DNA of 64,000 nt from Streptomyces canus. Its GTDB lineage: Bacteria; Actinomycetota; Actinomycetes; Streptomycetales; Streptomycetaceae. This document shows, piece after piece, positions 41,765 through 52,226 of the stretch. The notes beneath the pieces were generated by a model. It was not told the DNA's origin. It did not search any database and saw nothing but the letters and a program-made list of their open reading frames with translations. The position numbers were made by a program, and so were the translations under genes. The stretch lies in assembly GCF_001514145.1 (NCBI RefSeq), contig NZ_KQ948657.1:62001-126000 (forward strand). The letters are read 5' to 3'. Within the stretch, counting starts at the first letter, position 1. The number at the start of each line of letters is the position of its first letter.

Positions 41765-44131
41765 GTGACCATCGCGCCAGCCGAACCGGCTTCAGCGACC
41801 ACCTTTGTGGACGAGGACGGTCCCGGAACCGCGTTGCTGCGGACCCTGACCGCGCTGACCGCCGACCTCCCCGACGCCGACCCCGGCAGGGTCGCCGCCG
41901 CCGCGCTGCGCGGCCGGTCCTCGCGGGGGGCCTCCCCCGAAATGGCCGTGGAGTTGCGCGAGCTGGCCACCGAGGCGGCGGCCGGCCTCATTTCCGAGGA
42001 CCCCGTGTACAGCAGGCTGGCGGCCCGGCTGCTGACCGTCACCATCGCCGCGGAGGCCGCCTCGCAGGGCGTCACCTCGTTCACCGGATCGGTCGCCGTC
42101 GGACACCGCGTGGGCCTCATCGCCGACCGCACCGCCGAATTCGTGCGGGTCCACGCCGAGCGGCTCGACGCCCTGGTCGACACCGACGCCGACGACCGCT
42201 TCGGCTACTTCGGCCTCCGGACCCTCCACAGCCGGTACCTCCTCAGGCACCCCCTCACCCGCAAGGTGATCGAGACTCCCCAGCACTTCCTGCTCCGGGT
42301 GGCGTCGGGCCTCGCCGAGGACGACACGGTCAGGGCACTGGACGAGGTCGCCGCGCTCTACGCGCTCATGAGCCGCCTCGACTACCTCCCCTCCTCCCCC
42401 ACCCTCTTCAACTCCGGCACCCGGCACCCCCAGATGTCGTCCTGCTACCTCCTCGACTCCCCGAAGGACGAGCTCGACTCCATCTACGACCGCTACCACC
42501 AGGTCGCCAACCTCTCGAAGCACGCCGGCGGCATCGGCCTGTCGTACTCCCGTATCCGCAGCCGCGGTTCGCTGATCCGCGGCACCAACGGGCACTCCAA
42601 CGGCATCGTCCCGTTCCTGAAGACGCTGGACGCCTCGGTCGCCGCCGTGAACCAGGGAGGCCGGCGCAAGGGCGCGGCCGCGGTCTACCTGGAGACCTGG
42701 CACTCCGACATCGAGGAGTTCCTGGAGCTCAGGGACAACACCGGTGAGGACGCCCGTCGTACGCACAACCTGAACCTCGCGCACTGGATCCCGGACGAGT
42801 TCATGCGCCGGGTGAACGCGGACGCCGAGTGGTCCCTCTTCTCCCCCGCCGACGTGCCCGAGCTGGTCGACCTGTGGGGCGAGGAGTTCGACGCGGCGTA
42901 CCGCAAGGCCGAGGCCGCGGGGCTCGCGAAGAAGACGATCCCCGCGCGTGACCTCTACGGCCGCATGATGCGCACTCTCGCGCAGACCGGCAACGGCTGG
43001 ATGACGTTCAAGGACGCCGCCAACCGCACGGCCAACCAGACGGCCACACCGGGCCATGTCGTCCACTCCTCCAACCTCTGCACGGAGATCCTGGAGGTCA
43101 CGGACGACGGGGAGACGGCGGTGTGCAACCTGGGGTCCGTGAACCTGGGCGCGTTCGTCACCGGCGACGGCATCGACTGGGAGCGGCTGGACGCCACCGT
43201 CCGCACCGCCGTGACGTTCCTCGACCGGGTCGTCGACATCAACTTCTACCCGACCGAGCAGGCCGGGCGGTCCAACGCCAAGTGGCGCCCCGTGGGCCTC
43301 GGCGCGATGGGCCTCCAGGACGTCTTCTTCAAGTTGCGGCTGCCCTTCGACTCCCCCGAGGCGAAGGAACTCTCCACCCGGATCGCCGAACGCGTCATGC
43401 TCGCCGCCTACGAGGCCTCCGCCGACCTCGCCGAGCGGGGCGGCCCGCTGCCGGCCTGGGAGAAGACCCGTACCGCCCAGGGCGTCCTGCACCCCGACCA
43501 CTACGGGGTCGAACTCACCTGGCCCGAGCGGTGGGCGGCCCTGCGCGACCGTATCGCCGTCACCGGACTGCGCAACTCCCTGCTCCTCGCCATCGCGCCC
43601 ACCGCCACCATCGCGTCGATCGCCGGTGTGTACGAGTGCATCGAGCCGCAGGTCTCCAACCTGTTCAAGCGCGAGACGCTGTCCGGGGAGTTCCTCCAGG
43701 TCAACTCGTACCTGGTGGCCGAGTTGAAGAAGCTCGGCGTCTGGGACGCCCGCACCCGTGAGGCGCTGCGCGACGCGAACGGCTCGGTGCAGGGCTTCGC
43801 GTGGATCCCCGAGGACGTACGGGCGCTGTACCGCACGGCGTGGGAGATCCCGCAGCGCGGTCTGATCGACATGGCCGCGGCGCGGACCCCGTTCCTCGAC
43901 CAGTCCCAGTCCCTGAACCTCTTCCTGGAGACGCCGACCATCGGCAAGCTCTCCTCGATGTACGCGTACGCCTGGAAGTCCGGGCTGAAGACGACGTACT
44001 ACCTGCGCTCGCGCCCGGCGACCCGTATCGCCCGTGCCGCACAGGCGACGGTCCCCGTCCAGCAGCCGGCCCCGGAAGACGCGGTCGCCTGCTCCCTTGA
44101 GAACCCCGAGTCCTGCGAGGCCTGCCAGTAA
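41765..44131 (+). CDS. nrdA: Class I ribonucleoside-diphosphate reductase, large subunit
   Basis: 788 residues from a GTG at 41765. Motifs: SSCYLLDSPKDELDS (first active-site Cys), HSSNLCTEILEV (radical Cys and Glu), VCNLGSVNLGAF (second redox Cys) and IAPTATIASIAGVYECIEPQ near residue 610. The C-terminus ends CEACQ, a redox-active Cys pair that reloads the active site. It reduces ribonucleotides to deoxyribonucleotides with NrdB. It is controlled by NrdR boxes and a B12 riboswitch. Confidence 0.95.
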   Translation: MTIAPAEPASATTFVDEDGPGTALLRTLTALTADLPDADPGRVAAAALRGRSSRGASPEMAVELRELATEAAAGLISEDPVYSRLAARLLTVTIAAEAASQGVTSFTGSVAVGHRVGLIADRTAEFVRVHAERLDALVDTDADDRFGYFGLRTLHSRYLLRHPLTRKVIETPQHFLLRVASGLAEDDTVRALDEVAALYALMSRLDYLPSSPTLFNSGTRHPQMSSCYLLDSPKDELDSIYDRYHQVANLSKHAGGIGLSYSRIRSRGSLIRGTNGHSNGIVPFLKTLDASVAAVNQGGRRKGAAAVYLETWHSDIEEFLELRDNTGEDARRTHNLNLAHWIPDEFMRRVNADAEWSLFSPADVPELVDLWGEEFDAAYRKAEAAGLAKKTIPARDLYGRMMRTLAQTGNGWMTFKDAANRTANQTATPGHVVHSSNLCTEILEVTDDGETAVCNLGSVNLGAFVTGDGIDWERLDATVRTAVTFLDRVVDINFYPTEQAGRSNAKWRPVGLGAMGLQDVFFKLRLPFDSPEAKELSTRIAERVMLAAYEASADLAERGGPLPAWEKTRTAQGVLHPDHYGVELTWPERWAALRDRIAVTGLRNSLLLAIAPTATIASIAGVYECIEPQVSNLFKRETLSGEFLQVNSYLVAELKKLGVWDARTREALRDANGSVQGFAWIPEDVRALYRTAWEIPQRGLIDMAAARTPFLDQSQSLNLFLETPTIGKLSSMYAYAWKSGLKTTYYLRSRPATRIARAAQATVPVQQPAPEDAVACSLENPESCEACQ

Positions 44132-45141
44132 TGTCCAGCAACCGGAACCTGCTCGCCCCCGGCTTCGAGCTGACTCTGCGCCCCATGCGCTACCCCGACT
44201 TCTACGAGCGCTACCGGGACGCCATCAAGAACACCTGGACCGTCGAGGAGGTCGACCTCCACTCGGACGTCTCCGACCTGGCGAAGCTCAGCCCCGCCGA
44301 ACAGCACCTCATCGGCCGCCTGGTGGCCTTCTTCGCGACCGGCGACTCGATCGTCGCGAACAACCTGGTGCTGACCCTGTACAAGCACATCAACTCCCCC
44401 GAGGCGCGGCTCTACCTGAGCCGCCAGCTCTTCGAGGAGGCCGTCCACGTCCAGTTCTACTTGACGCTCCTCGACACCTACCTGCCCGACCCGGAGGACA
44501 GGGCGGCGGCCTTCGACGCCGTCGAGAGCATCCCCTCGATCCGCGAGAAGGCGGAGTTCTGCTTCAGGTGGATCAACGAGGTGGAGAAGCTGGACCGGCT
44601 GGAGTCCCAGGCCGACCGCCGCCGCTTCCTGCTCAACCTGATCTGCTTCGCCGCGTGCATCGAGGGCCTGTTCTTCTACGGCGCCTTCGCGTACGTCTAC
44701 TGGTTCCGCAGCCGGGGCCTGCTGCACGGCCTCGCCACCGGCACCAACTGGGTGTTCCGCGACGAGACCATGCACATGTCCTTCGCCTTCGACGTGGTCG
44801 ACACCGTCCGCAAGGAGGAGCCGGAGCTCTTCGACGACCGGCTTCGGCAGCAGGTCACCGACATGCTGGCGGAGGCCGTCGAGGCGGAGCTGCAGTTCGC
44901 GCGCGACCTGTGCGGGGACGGGCTGCCGGGCATGAACACCGAGTCGATGCGGCAGTACCTGGAGTGCGTCGCCGACCAGCGCCTGACGCGCCTCGGTTTC
45001 GCCCCGGTGTACGGCTCGGAGAACCCCTTCTCCTTCATGGAGCTGCAGGGGGTTCAGGAGCTGACCAACTTCTTCGAGCGGCGTCCGTCCGCCTATCAGG
45101 TGGCGGTGGAGGGCACGGTCGACCTGGACGAGGACTTCTAG
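44131..45141 (+). CDS. nrdB: Class I ribonucleotide reductase, small (radical) subunit
   Basis: 336 residues; the ATG overlaps the nrdA stop by one base (TAATG). Metal ligands and the radical site are seen in FFATGDSIVANN (Asp), LFEEAVHVQFY (Glu, His, and Tyr four residues after the His), ACIEGLFF (Glu) and RDETMHMSFAF (Glu, His). The tyrosine is kept, so this is a tyrosyl-radical or metal-oxygen type R2. It pairs with NrdA. Confidence 0.95.
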   Translation: MSSNRNLLAPGFELTLRPMRYPDFYERYRDAIKNTWTVEEVDLHSDVSDLAKLSPAEQHLIGRLVAFFATGDSIVANNLVLTLYKHINSPEARLYLSRQLFEEAVHVQFYLTLLDTYLPDPEDRAAAFDAVESIPSIREKAEFCFRWINEVEKLDRLESQADRRRFLLNLICFAACIEGLFFYGAFAYVYWFRSRGLLHGLATGTNWVFRDETMHMSFAFDVVDTVRKEEPELFDDRLRQQVTDMLAEAVEAELQFARDLCGDGLPGMNTESMRQYLECVADQRLTRLGFAPVYGSENPFSFMELQGVQELTNFFERRPSAYQVAVEGTVDLDEDF

Positions 45142-45192
45142 GCCGGGATCCGGGCACATGGGTGGTACGTCCAAGAGGGAAGGAGGCCATCC

Positions 45193-45651
45193 ATGCGCCC
45201 GATCCGCAAGACGACCCTCGCCCTCGCGACGCTGACGCTGCTTCTCGCCGGCTGCGGCACCGAAGCCGGGAACGGGAAGGGGGGAGGTGGCGACAGTGTG
45301 TCGCCGCCCTCCCCCACCTCCACACCCACCGCGACGGGATGTACGACCCGGGCCGAACTCGGCGCCACCGACAGCGGGGACATCGTGTGCCTCGCGGTGG
45401 GCGACACGATCCGGATCTCATTGGACGGGACGAAGAGCCGCCCCTGGAAGCCGGTCGCCGTCGACGGCAGTGGCCTGGAGGCCACCAACAGCGGCATCGT
45501 CCTGCTGCCCGGTGACGCGAGTTCCGCGTACAAGGCGGTCTCGGCGGGTCAGGTGCGGCTGAGTTCACAGCGCCCCCTGTGCGCCACCGAGACCGGCCGG
45601 GTCTCGTGCAAGGGGATTCAGGAGTGGCGGGTCACCGTACTGGTCACCTGA
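45193..45651 (+). CDS. Secreted lipoprotein of unknown function
   Basis: 152 residues from the ATG at 45193. The signal peptide ends in LAGC with lipid-modified Cys20, followed by a glycine-, serine- and proline-rich linker. The rest is a beta-rich domain with four cysteines that could form two disulfides. It converges with the next gene, overlapping by eight bases. No family is recognised. Confidence 0.75.
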   Translation: MRPIRKTTLALATLTLLLAGCGTEAGNGKGGGGDSVSPPSPTSTPTATGCTTRAELGATDSGDIVCLAVGDTIRISLDGTKSRPWKPVAVDGSGLEATNSGIVLLPGDASSAYKAVSAGQVRLSSQRPLCATETGRVSCKGIQEWRVTVLVT

Positions 45652-46420
45652 GCTTGACCGCGTCCCCTACCGACACCTTCAGCGAGGTCGTCGTGGTGCC
45701 GGGGAAGTACCAGCGCCAGCTGCCCGCCGACGTGGCGGTCACCTTGGTGCTGAGCCTGCCCACGTTGTCCGTCTTCACGGTCTTGACCGTGCGGTAGTGG
45801 GCGGCGCCGGCGGCGCGGAACTGCAGCTTGACCGCCTGACCCGGGTAGCCGTGGTACTTCAGGTCCTCCCAGTTGGCCCGGGAGAGCTTGCCCTTGACGG
45901 TCAGCTGGGCGCCCTTGGCGACGGGTTCGGGGGTCGCGTCGGTGGTGAGCTGTGCGGCCCGCTTCACCTTGTACTCGGCGATGTGGTCCGAGATCCAGTA
46001 GTCGCCGTCGTTGGCTTTGACGGTGGCGTTGACCTGCCAGACGCCGGCCACCTTGTTGCTGTCGATGTCGTCGCTCGCGGCGATCCAGCCGGGGTCGACC
46101 GTCATCGTGCCCGTGCACACGGACGTCGTCGCGCTCTTCTTCACGCAGGAAGAGTCGCCGTTCCAGTCGATGAAGCCGTAGCCGTTGGATTTGTTGAACG
46201 TGCTGAGACTGGTGATCTTCTTGACGCCCGAATCGTCCTTGATGGTGATCGCGATCGGGTACGTGACGGTCTTCGCGGTACCGATGATCACGTTGCCGCC
46301 CTTGTTGACGACGGTCTTGGTGACCCTGATGTCACCCTCGCCCTCGGCGTGGGCGCCGGTGGCCGTGAGCAGGGTCAGGGCTGCCGCCCCGCCTGCCACG
46401 GCCCACAGTCTGTGTCTCAT
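45644..46420 (-). CDS. Secreted calcium-binding-like/adhesin-like protein of unknown function
   Basis: 258 residues with a Sec signal peptide cleaved after AHA near residue 25. The mature protein is beta-rich, with two immunoglobulin-like halves; a cysteine pair in SSCVKKSATTSVCTG and a C-terminal half (about 165-258) resembling the repeat domains of streptomycete secreted proteins. No enzyme motif is visible. The descriptive name is tentative. Confidence 0.7.
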   Translation of the reverse strand: MRHRLWAVAGGAAALTLLTATGAHAEGEGDIRVTKTVVNKGGNVIIGTAKTVTYPIAITIKDDSGVKKITSLSTFNKSNGYGFIDWNGDSSCVKKSATTSVCTGTMTVDPGWIAASDDIDSNKVAGVWQVNATVKANDGDYWISDHIAEYKVKRAAQLTTDATPEPVAKGAQLTVKGKLSRANWEDLKYHGYPGQAVKLQFRAAGAAHYRTVKTVKTDNVGRLSTKVTATSAGSWRWYFPGTTTTSLKVSVGDAVKLR

Positions 46421-46450
46421 GGTCCTCCCCTGTTGTTGATCCAGGAGAGA

Positions 46451-46621
46451 TTAGACCGTTCGGGTCGCCCCGTGTGCGGTCCGGTACTCGTGCGCCTTCC
46501 GGATCTGCCGGTCGACGCGCTTGTCGTGCACGATCCCGATCACCGAGGGGAGGACCAGGAGGACGAGGATGGCGAAAACAGTCAGCATGGCGATCAGTCC
46601 TTCTGTCTGCGCTGAAGTCAT
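46451..46621 (-). CDS. Small single-helix membrane protein
   Basis: 56 residues from the ATG at 46621; an internal ATG at 46588 is possible. One hydrophobic helix (about 10-32) is followed by a basic tail (HDKRVDRQIRKAHEYR). It is a typical short streptomycete membrane protein with no known role. It is divergent from the GlxA-like regulator. Confidence 0.55.
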   Translation of the reverse strand: MTSAQTEGLIAMLTVFAILVLLVLPSVIGIVHDKRVDRQIRKAHEYRTAHGATRTV

Positions 46622-46713
46622 GTCACTACTGTCGCGCCGCAGACTCCTTACCAACAGTGGCAGGACTGCCGTGGACCCTCGATTTACTGCCACTCCTGAG
46701 GCACACTGGCAGC

Positions 46714-47679
46714 ATGCTGAAGAACGTGGCCGCCGTCGTCCTGGACGGTGTGAATCCCTTCGAACTCGGAGTCGTCTGCGAGGTCTTCGGCACCGACCGC
46801 AGCGACGACGGACTGCCCGTGTACGACTTCGCGGTCGCCTCGGCCGAGGGCCCGACGCTGACCTCGCGGGCGGGCTTCGCCGTTCACGTCGAACACGGCC
46901 TGGAGCGGCTGGAGTCGGCCGACCTGATCGCCGTGCCGGCCGGCGCCCGCTACGAGACGCGGGAGTTCCCGCCGGAGCTGCTGGAGGCCCTGCGGCGCGG
47001 GGTCGAGCGCGGGGCCCGGGTGCTCAGCGTGTGCTCCGGTGTCTTCGTGCTCGCCGCCGCCGGACTGCTCGACGGCCGGCGCTCCGCCGTGCACTGGCAC
47101 CACGCGGAGGAGCTCGCGCTCGCGTATCCGCGGCTGACGGTCGAGCCGGACGTCCTGTACGTCGACGAGGACCCGGTGATCACCTCCGCGGGCACCGCCG
47201 CCGGTATCGACGCCTGTCTGCACATCGTGCGCAAGGAGCAGGGCCCCGAGGTCGCCAACAAGATCGCCCGGCGCATGGTCGTACCGCCGCACCGGGACGG
47301 CGGGCAGGCGCAGTACATCGAGCGGCCGCTGCCCCGGTCGAAGTGCGACACCGTCGGCGAGGTGCTCGTGTGGATGGAGCGGCACCTCGACGAGGAGGTC
47401 ACCGTCGAGCAGCTCGCCGAGCGCGCGCACATGTCCCCGCGCACCTTCGCCCGCCGCTTCCAGCAGGAGACGGGTACGACTCCCTACCGCTGGATCCTGC
47501 GCCAGCGGGTGCTGCTGGCGCAGCGGCTGCTGGAGGCGACGGACGAGACGGTGGACGCGATCGCCGGGCGGGCGGGGTTCGGCACCGCGGCCGCGCTGCG
47601 TCACCAGTTCCTGCGCGCGGTGGGCACCACCCCGAACGCCTACCGGCGCACCTTCCAGGGCCCGGAGGCGGCCGCCTGA
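46714..47679 (+). CDS. GlxA-family transcription regulator (DJ-1/PfpI domain plus AraC domain)
   Basis: 321 residues. Residues about 5-175 form a DJ-1/PfpI glutaminase-like domain with VLSVCSGVFVLAAAGLLDGR (nucleophile-elbow cysteine) and the C-terminal ~100 residues are an AraC domain (VEQLAERAHMSPRTFARRFQ, then GRAGFGTAAALRHQF). It is a cytoplasmic activator or repressor with unknown ligand. It converges on the P450 gene with only one base between the stops. Confidence 0.9.
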   Translation: MLKNVAAVVLDGVNPFELGVVCEVFGTDRSDDGLPVYDFAVASAEGPTLTSRAGFAVHVEHGLERLESADLIAVPAGARYETREFPPELLEALRRGVERGARVLSVCSGVFVLAAAGLLDGRRSAVHWHHAEELALAYPRLTVEPDVLYVDEDPVITSAGTAAGIDACLHIVRKEQGPEVANKIARRMVVPPHRDGGQAQYIERPLPRSKCDTVGEVLVWMERHLDEEVTVEQLAERAHMSPRTFARRFQQETGTTPYRWILRQRVLLAQRLLEATDETVDAIAGRAGFGTAAALRHQFLRAVGTTPNAYRRTFQGPEAAA

Positions 47680-47680
47680 C

Positions 47681-49054
47681 CTACGTCCTCGGCACGGGTT
47701 TCAGCAACAGCCCGGCCGGCTTCAGTGTGATGCCCACCCGTGGCGTGTCGTCGGATCCGGGCACCTGCTCGAAGCGGTACTTCCGGGCCAGTGCCGCCGT
47801 GATCAGTGTCAGCTGGGCCATCGAGAAATGGTCGCTCGGGCACTTCCGGTTACCCGTGCTGAACGGACTCATGGCGTGTTTCGGCACGGCCTTGGCCCGC
47901 TCCGGACTCCAGCGCAGGGGATCGAACTCCTGGCTGTCGTCGTACGACCTCGGATCGCGCTGGATCGCATACGGGCTGTACACGATGTCGGCCCCGGCCG
48001 GAATGCGACAGCCACCGAGTTCCGTGTCCCGCACCGCCCGCCGCGTCAATATCCACACGGCAGGCCGTAAACGCATGACCTCGATCACCAGATAGTTCGT
48101 GTACGTGAGCGCCCGGACGTCCTCGAATGCCACGGGACGTCCGCCGGTGACCGATTCGACTTCCGCGCACACCTTGTCCGCGTGTTCCGGATGTGCGGCG
48201 AGAGCCTGGAGCAACCACATGACCGTGGCCGCGACGGTTTCGCTGCCGGGGGTGAGTATCGCGACGACCTGGTCGTGGACCTCCTGTTCCCCGATGGGCT
48301 CGCCATTCTCGTCCTTCGCCTCCAGCAATGCCGTCAGCAAATCGTCCGGCTTTTGACCGGATGCCCTGCGCTCGGCGACGATCTCGTCGACGAGGAGATG
48401 CAAATCGGCCAGCGCTCGATTGAACTTTCGGTTGGGCGGCAGGGGCAGCCGGTACAGCGGCCCGGCGGGTATCACCATCCGCCGGTACATGCCCCGGAAG
48501 ACGGTGGCGAGCGCGACGCACAGCCGTTCGGCGCGCTCGTCCATGAAGTCCCCGCGCAGCAGACAGCGGGCCGCGACGCGCACGGCGACCCGGAAGGCCT
48601 CAGAGGTGCAGTCGACGGTCTCACCGGGCCGCCAGCGCTCGGCGAGCGCATGCGCCTCCTCCTCCATGATCGGCCCGTACGCCGGGATGGCGTCGAGCCG
48701 GAACGCGGGCTGGATGACGCGCCGCTGCCGCCGGTGCTGGGGGCCGTTCGCGGTGGCCACACCCTCCTTGCCGACCAGTCCCTCCAGGGACTCCCACAGC
48801 GGCCCGGCGATGATGAAGTCCGGATTGAGCGCCACCGCTCCGGTCAGTTCCGGGGTGGTGGGTGCGTACACCGTCTTGGGGCCGAGCCTGAGGCGTACGA
48901 CATCGCCGTGCCGCCGGAGCCCGGACATGAAGCTCAGCGGATCGCGGACCATCCGCCAGCCGTGGCCGAGGACGGGGACGCGCCCGCCCGCGAACGGCGG
49001 CTCACGCAACTCGGGAGCCACCGTGGCTTCGGGTTTCACGGATTCGACGGTCAT
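47681..49054 (-). CDS. cyp170A1: Cytochrome P450 CYP170A1-like, albaflavenone synthase
   Basis: 457 residues. The K-helix ExxR is EVMR (about 325-328) and the heme loop is [13 protein letters not shown] with Cys405. The gene overlaps the stop of the terpene synthase gene (ATGA at 49051-49054), the arrangement of the S. coelicolor albaflavenone pair, where this P450 oxidises epi-isozizaene twice to albaflavenone. Leu329 is encoded by TTA (48068-48070), so translation should depend on bldA. Confidence 0.93.
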   Translation of the reverse strand: MTVESVKPEATVAPELREPPFAGGRVPVLGHGWRMVRDPLSFMSGLRRHGDVVRLRLGPKTVYAPTTPELTGAVALNPDFIIAGPLWESLEGLVGKEGVATANGPQHRRQRRVIQPAFRLDAIPAYGPIMEEEAHALAERWRPGETVDCTSEAFRVAVRVAARCLLRGDFMDERAERLCVALATVFRGMYRRMVIPAGPLYRLPLPPNRKFNRALADLHLLVDEIVAERRASGQKPDDLLTALLEAKDENGEPIGEQEVHDQVVAILTPGSETVAATVMWLLQALAAHPEHADKVCAEVESVTGGRPVAFEDVRALTYTNYLVIEVMRLRPAVWILTRRAVRDTELGGCRIPAGADIVYSPYAIQRDPRSYDDSQEFDPLRWSPERAKAVPKHAMSPFSTGNRKCPSDHFSMAQLTLITAALARKYRFEQVPGSDDTPRVGITLKPAGLLLKPVPRT

Positions 49055-50136
49055 TTCTCACCTGCCGCTTCGTTGTTGACGTACGGGGGCGTGGACCGGT
49101 CGTCCCAGCTGTCGACCATGTAACGGCCGGACTCGTGGTGGAACCAGTAGACGGTGCTGAACCAGTTGCGCATATTGCGGACGCAGGCCCGGACGGCGAC
49201 GCTCAGTTCCCTCCCCCGCGCGGTGCCGTCGTCGAGGCCGTCGGCGAAAAGGAGGGCGTCGGCCTCGGCGACGAGGAATGCGTCCACACATTTCTCGAGC
49301 AGCCGCCGCATTTCCCGGATCGCCTCTTCGAGAGTCAGCCCCTCGTGCTTGATGAGACTGATGCCGAGATTGTGGACCTCGTCTCCCGCGATTTCCTTGG
49401 GCAGCGAACAGAGGTCGTTGTACCAGGCGGCGAATTCCTGGCTCAACAGCGCCGCCCGCCGGTACGCCGGGTGTTTCCTTATCCGGTCCGGGAGTTCACG
49501 TCCCGCGCACGGCTCCAGCAGATCCGTCCAGATCCAGTGCGCGAAGGTGAGGCGGCGCAGTGCCAGGTATTCACCGACCGGTGGGATGATTCCCCGGGTA
49601 CGATTGCGGAATTCCCGGTCGTAGGCCTCGATCACCTCGTGGAAGTGTCCGGCGAACCTGGTGTTCCATGTCCGCGGCAGGAACGAGTACAACCGCACCA
49701 TGCTGTCGGCGAAGGCGGCGACCAGCGGATCCTCGTGGTGCAGATGATCCCGAGGGGAATCGAGCGCCGCGTGCAACCGGAACCTCAGCCGCCGCCACGC
49801 GCGCGGACGGCGGTGGACGATGTCGCGGTCGTGCCGGTCGTCCCAGGCGAAGAACCACGCGCTGAAGTCCGCTATCGCCTGGAGGACCGTGTCCGGGGCG
49901 CCGAGGTAGTACCCCGCCATGAGGTCCGTGTAGCACAGTCCGTCGGCATATTCCGTCACCTTGTCCGCCGGCATGAGCCGCTTTTCCAGAAGCCAGGTAC
50001 GGGTGTTCTCCTGGAGCCTGGGCCAATACGGATGCAGTTGCCTGGGAAACGCTGCCTCGATCACCGGGAGAGAGAGCGACGGTGGAACCGCGATCGCCGT
50101 CGGCGTCGATGTGGTGCTGTGTGGGAAAGCAGGCAC
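49051..50136 (-). CDS. cyc1: epi-Isozizaene synthase, sesquiterpene cyclase
   Basis: 361 residues from a GTG at 50136, the same length as the S. coelicolor enzyme. The metal-binding motifs are D99DRHD in [11 protein letters not shown] and the NSE triad NDLCSLPKE near residue 240; RY near the C-terminus ([10 protein letters not shown]) closes the active site. It cyclises farnesyl diphosphate to epi-isozizaene. It is transcribed with the P450 gene, overlapping by four bases. Confidence 0.95.
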   Translation of the reverse strand: MPAFPHSTTSTPTAIAVPPSLSLPVIEAAFPRQLHPYWPRLQENTRTWLLEKRLMPADKVTEYADGLCYTDLMAGYYLGAPDTVLQAIADFSAWFFAWDDRHDRDIVHRRPRAWRRLRFRLHAALDSPRDHLHHEDPLVAAFADSMVRLYSFLPRTWNTRFAGHFHEVIEAYDREFRNRTRGIIPPVGEYLALRRLTFAHWIWTDLLEPCAGRELPDRIRKHPAYRRAALLSQEFAAWYNDLCSLPKEIAGDEVHNLGISLIKHEGLTLEEAIREMRRLLEKCVDAFLVAEADALLFADGLDDGTARGRELSVAVRACVRNMRNWFSTVYWFHHESGRYMVDSWDDRSTPPYVNNEAAGEK

Positions 50137-50358
50137 GAACAAACCCCTTCCAGCCGCCAGTTGACGCATGCCCCTGCCGCTGAACCGGGCGTGCGCCGTT
50201 GCGTATCCCCGCACTTCCCATTCAGCACCACAACTGACCATTCTGGGAACGCATTTGCTTCATTCACCACCCCGCAGTGTCGGAATTCTCCCCATGTGTG
50301 ACTCGAATCGGATCACCATGTGAGCACATCCGATCGAACGTGCGACGCACATGCGAAC

Positions 50359-50394
50359 GGCGCCTGTTCGGGGAGTGATTCCTGAACAGGCGCC
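50359..50394 (-). terminator. Terminator hairpin upstream of the terpene genes
   Basis: An 11-bp perfect stem (50359-50369 with 50384-50394) with a 14-base loop lies just beyond the def stop. It would end the def transcript before the terpene synthase promoter. Confidence 0.75.
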
Positions 50395-50417
50395 GTGCGG
50401 GCGGGAGTTGTGGGGCG

Positions 50418-51068
50418 TCAGTCGTTCGCGACCACGGGGTAGCGGGGCTCGTTCTCGGCCATCTGCCGCAACGCGTCCTTGCGTTCGCGCTTGGAGAGCC
50501 GGTCGATGTAGAGGTAGCCGTACAGATGGTCGGTTTCGTGCTGCAGACACCGGGCGAAGTAGCCGGTGCCGCGGACCTTGACCGCGTTGCCCTTCTCGTC
50601 CTGCCCGGTGACCTCGGCGTAGTCGGGGCGGGCGAGCGGCGCGTACGCGGTGGGCACCGACAGACAGCCCTCGTTGCTGTCGTCGAGGCGGCGCTTGTCC
50701 GCGGGCAGGTCCACGAGCTTCGGGTTGCAGACGACACCCACGTGCCGTCGGCCCTCGTCGTCCTGGCAGTCGTACACAAAGACCTTCAGGTCGACGCCGA
50801 TCTGGTTGGCGGCGAGGCCGACGCCCTCGGCGGTGCGCTGGCTGGCGAACATGTCCGCGACCAGCTGGTCGAGCTCCTCACCGAACTCGGTGACGTCCTT
50901 GCACTCCTTGTGCAGCACGGGGTTCCCGACGACGGTGATGGGCCGCGAGGTGCCGCGCTCACGCCAGGCGTTCTCCCGCTCCTCCGTGTCCTCGGTGTCG
51001 ATGACGAACCCCTCGTCGTCGACGGGGAGCACGCCCGCGTGCTGCTGATCGGTGTCCTGCTGGGCCAT
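50418..51068 (-). CDS. def: Peptide deformylase
   Basis: 216 residues. The three deformylase motifs are [10 protein letters not shown] near residue 99, EGCLSVP near residue 153 and QHETDHLYG near residue 196, giving the Cys and two His ligands of the active-site metal. It removes the N-formyl group from new proteins. An acidic N-terminal extension of about 45 residues is longer than in E. coli. Confidence 0.95.
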   Translation of the reverse strand: MAQQDTDQQHAGVLPVDDEGFVIDTEDTEERENAWRERGTSRPITVVGNPVLHKECKDVTEFGEELDQLVADMFASQRTAEGVGLAANQIGVDLKVFVYDCQDDEGRRHVGVVCNPKLVDLPADKRRLDDSNEGCLSVPTAYAPLARPDYAEVTGQDEKGNAVKVRGTGYFARCLQHETDHLYGYLYIDRLSKRERKDALRQMAENEPRYPVVAND

Positions 51069-51141
51069 GACCTACGGATCGCCTTCCTGCACAAACAAAG
51101 AACAAAGAGGGTGTGACGCTGATACAGGGTACGGCGAACGG

Positions 51142-52122
51142 TCAGCAGACCTCTTCGAGATCCCGCCAGTCCCTGGAGTCCGGACTGTCCGCGACCCAAC
51201 CGTCCAACAGTCCCCGAACCAGCGAGGCCGGCGCGGCCACCCCGCACTCCCGCTCCGGCACCCACAGCTGACCGTCCGTGCGATGCCCCAGCGGCCCCGG
51301 GTGTCCCGGTTCGCTGTGGTCGTGGGGGTCCAGGTGCTCCCCGTCGCCCTCGTCCGACGGCATCCGCGACTCGGAGCACATCCGGCACAGCAACCGCACC
51401 GACGACGACCAGTCCTCCGCCGCGAACCCGGCGTCCGCCGCGAGCTGCTCCAGCGCGTCCCGGTCCGCCTCGGTGGCCGCCTCCAGGAGCACCACCCAGG
51501 TGGGGACGGGTGAGGGAGCCCACAGCTCGATCTCGTCGAAGACGGGATACGCATGCCCGGACGCCGTGGTCCGCTCGCCGTGCGGCACCCCGTCGTGCAG
51601 TACGACCTCGCCCCACCGCCGCCCGGAGGACGGCAGCGGGATGGACAGCACCTCGATACGGGCCGGGTCGAGCCGCCGCCCCCAGACCACCTCGGCCTCC
51701 CCCTCGGGAGACAGCCGCACGGCCGCGCTGCCGAGGTCCATGCCGAGCGGCTCACCGGCGTCGGTGGCCCCACCGGGCACCCGCAGCCCGTACGCCTGCC
51801 AGGCCCGCCGCGCCAGCGACCAGTCCTGGAGCGCGGTCGCGGCGATGCCGACGTTCCACCAGTCGGGCGCCCCGGTCTCCCGGTCGAGCAGCGCCACGGC
51901 CCTGAGGCCCGCGGCCCGCGCCTGCTCCCAGTCGTGCCGGAACTTGTGGAGCAGGGCGAGGTTGAACCAGGACTCGGACAGCCACGGCTCCAGGTCCGCG
52001 GCACGTGTCAGCAGCGCGCCCGCGTCCTCGTACCGGCCGTCGCCGATCAGCGTGAACGCGCGGTCCGTGGCCTGCCGCCAGGAGGCGGAGGGCCGGTGCC
52101 GTCCCTTGCCGAAGATCCTCAC
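51142..52122 (-). CDS. TPR-like protein of unknown function
   Basis: 326 residues from the GTG at 52122. Residues about 10-100 carry two or three helical repeats of the TPR type (AFTLIGDGRYEDAGALLTRA, SESWFNLALLHKFRHDWEQA). The remainder is a mixed domain containing a CRMC cysteine pair. Similar proteins are widespread in streptomycetes. No biochemical role can be given. Confidence 0.75.
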   Translation of the reverse strand: MRIFGKGRHRPSASWRQATDRAFTLIGDGRYEDAGALLTRAADLEPWLSESWFNLALLHKFRHDWEQARAAGLRAVALLDRETGAPDWWNVGIAATALQDWSLARRAWQAYGLRVPGGATDAGEPLGMDLGSAAVRLSPEGEAEVVWGRRLDPARIEVLSIPLPSSGRRWGEVVLHDGVPHGERTTASGHAYPVFDEIELWAPSPVPTWVVLLEAATEADRDALEQLAADAGFAAEDWSSSVRLLCRMCSESRMPSDEGDGEHLDPHDHSEPGHPGPLGHRTDGQLWVPERECGVAAPASLVRGLLDGWVADSPDSRDWRDLEEVC

Positions 52123-52226
52123 GATTCCCGCCTGCCAGTTCCGTCGAGTGGGCTGGCTGTGCCCCCGGACACCCTCTCTCTCGCATCCAACCACGTGTGC
52201 TTGGAAGGGCGCTCATTACCCATGGG

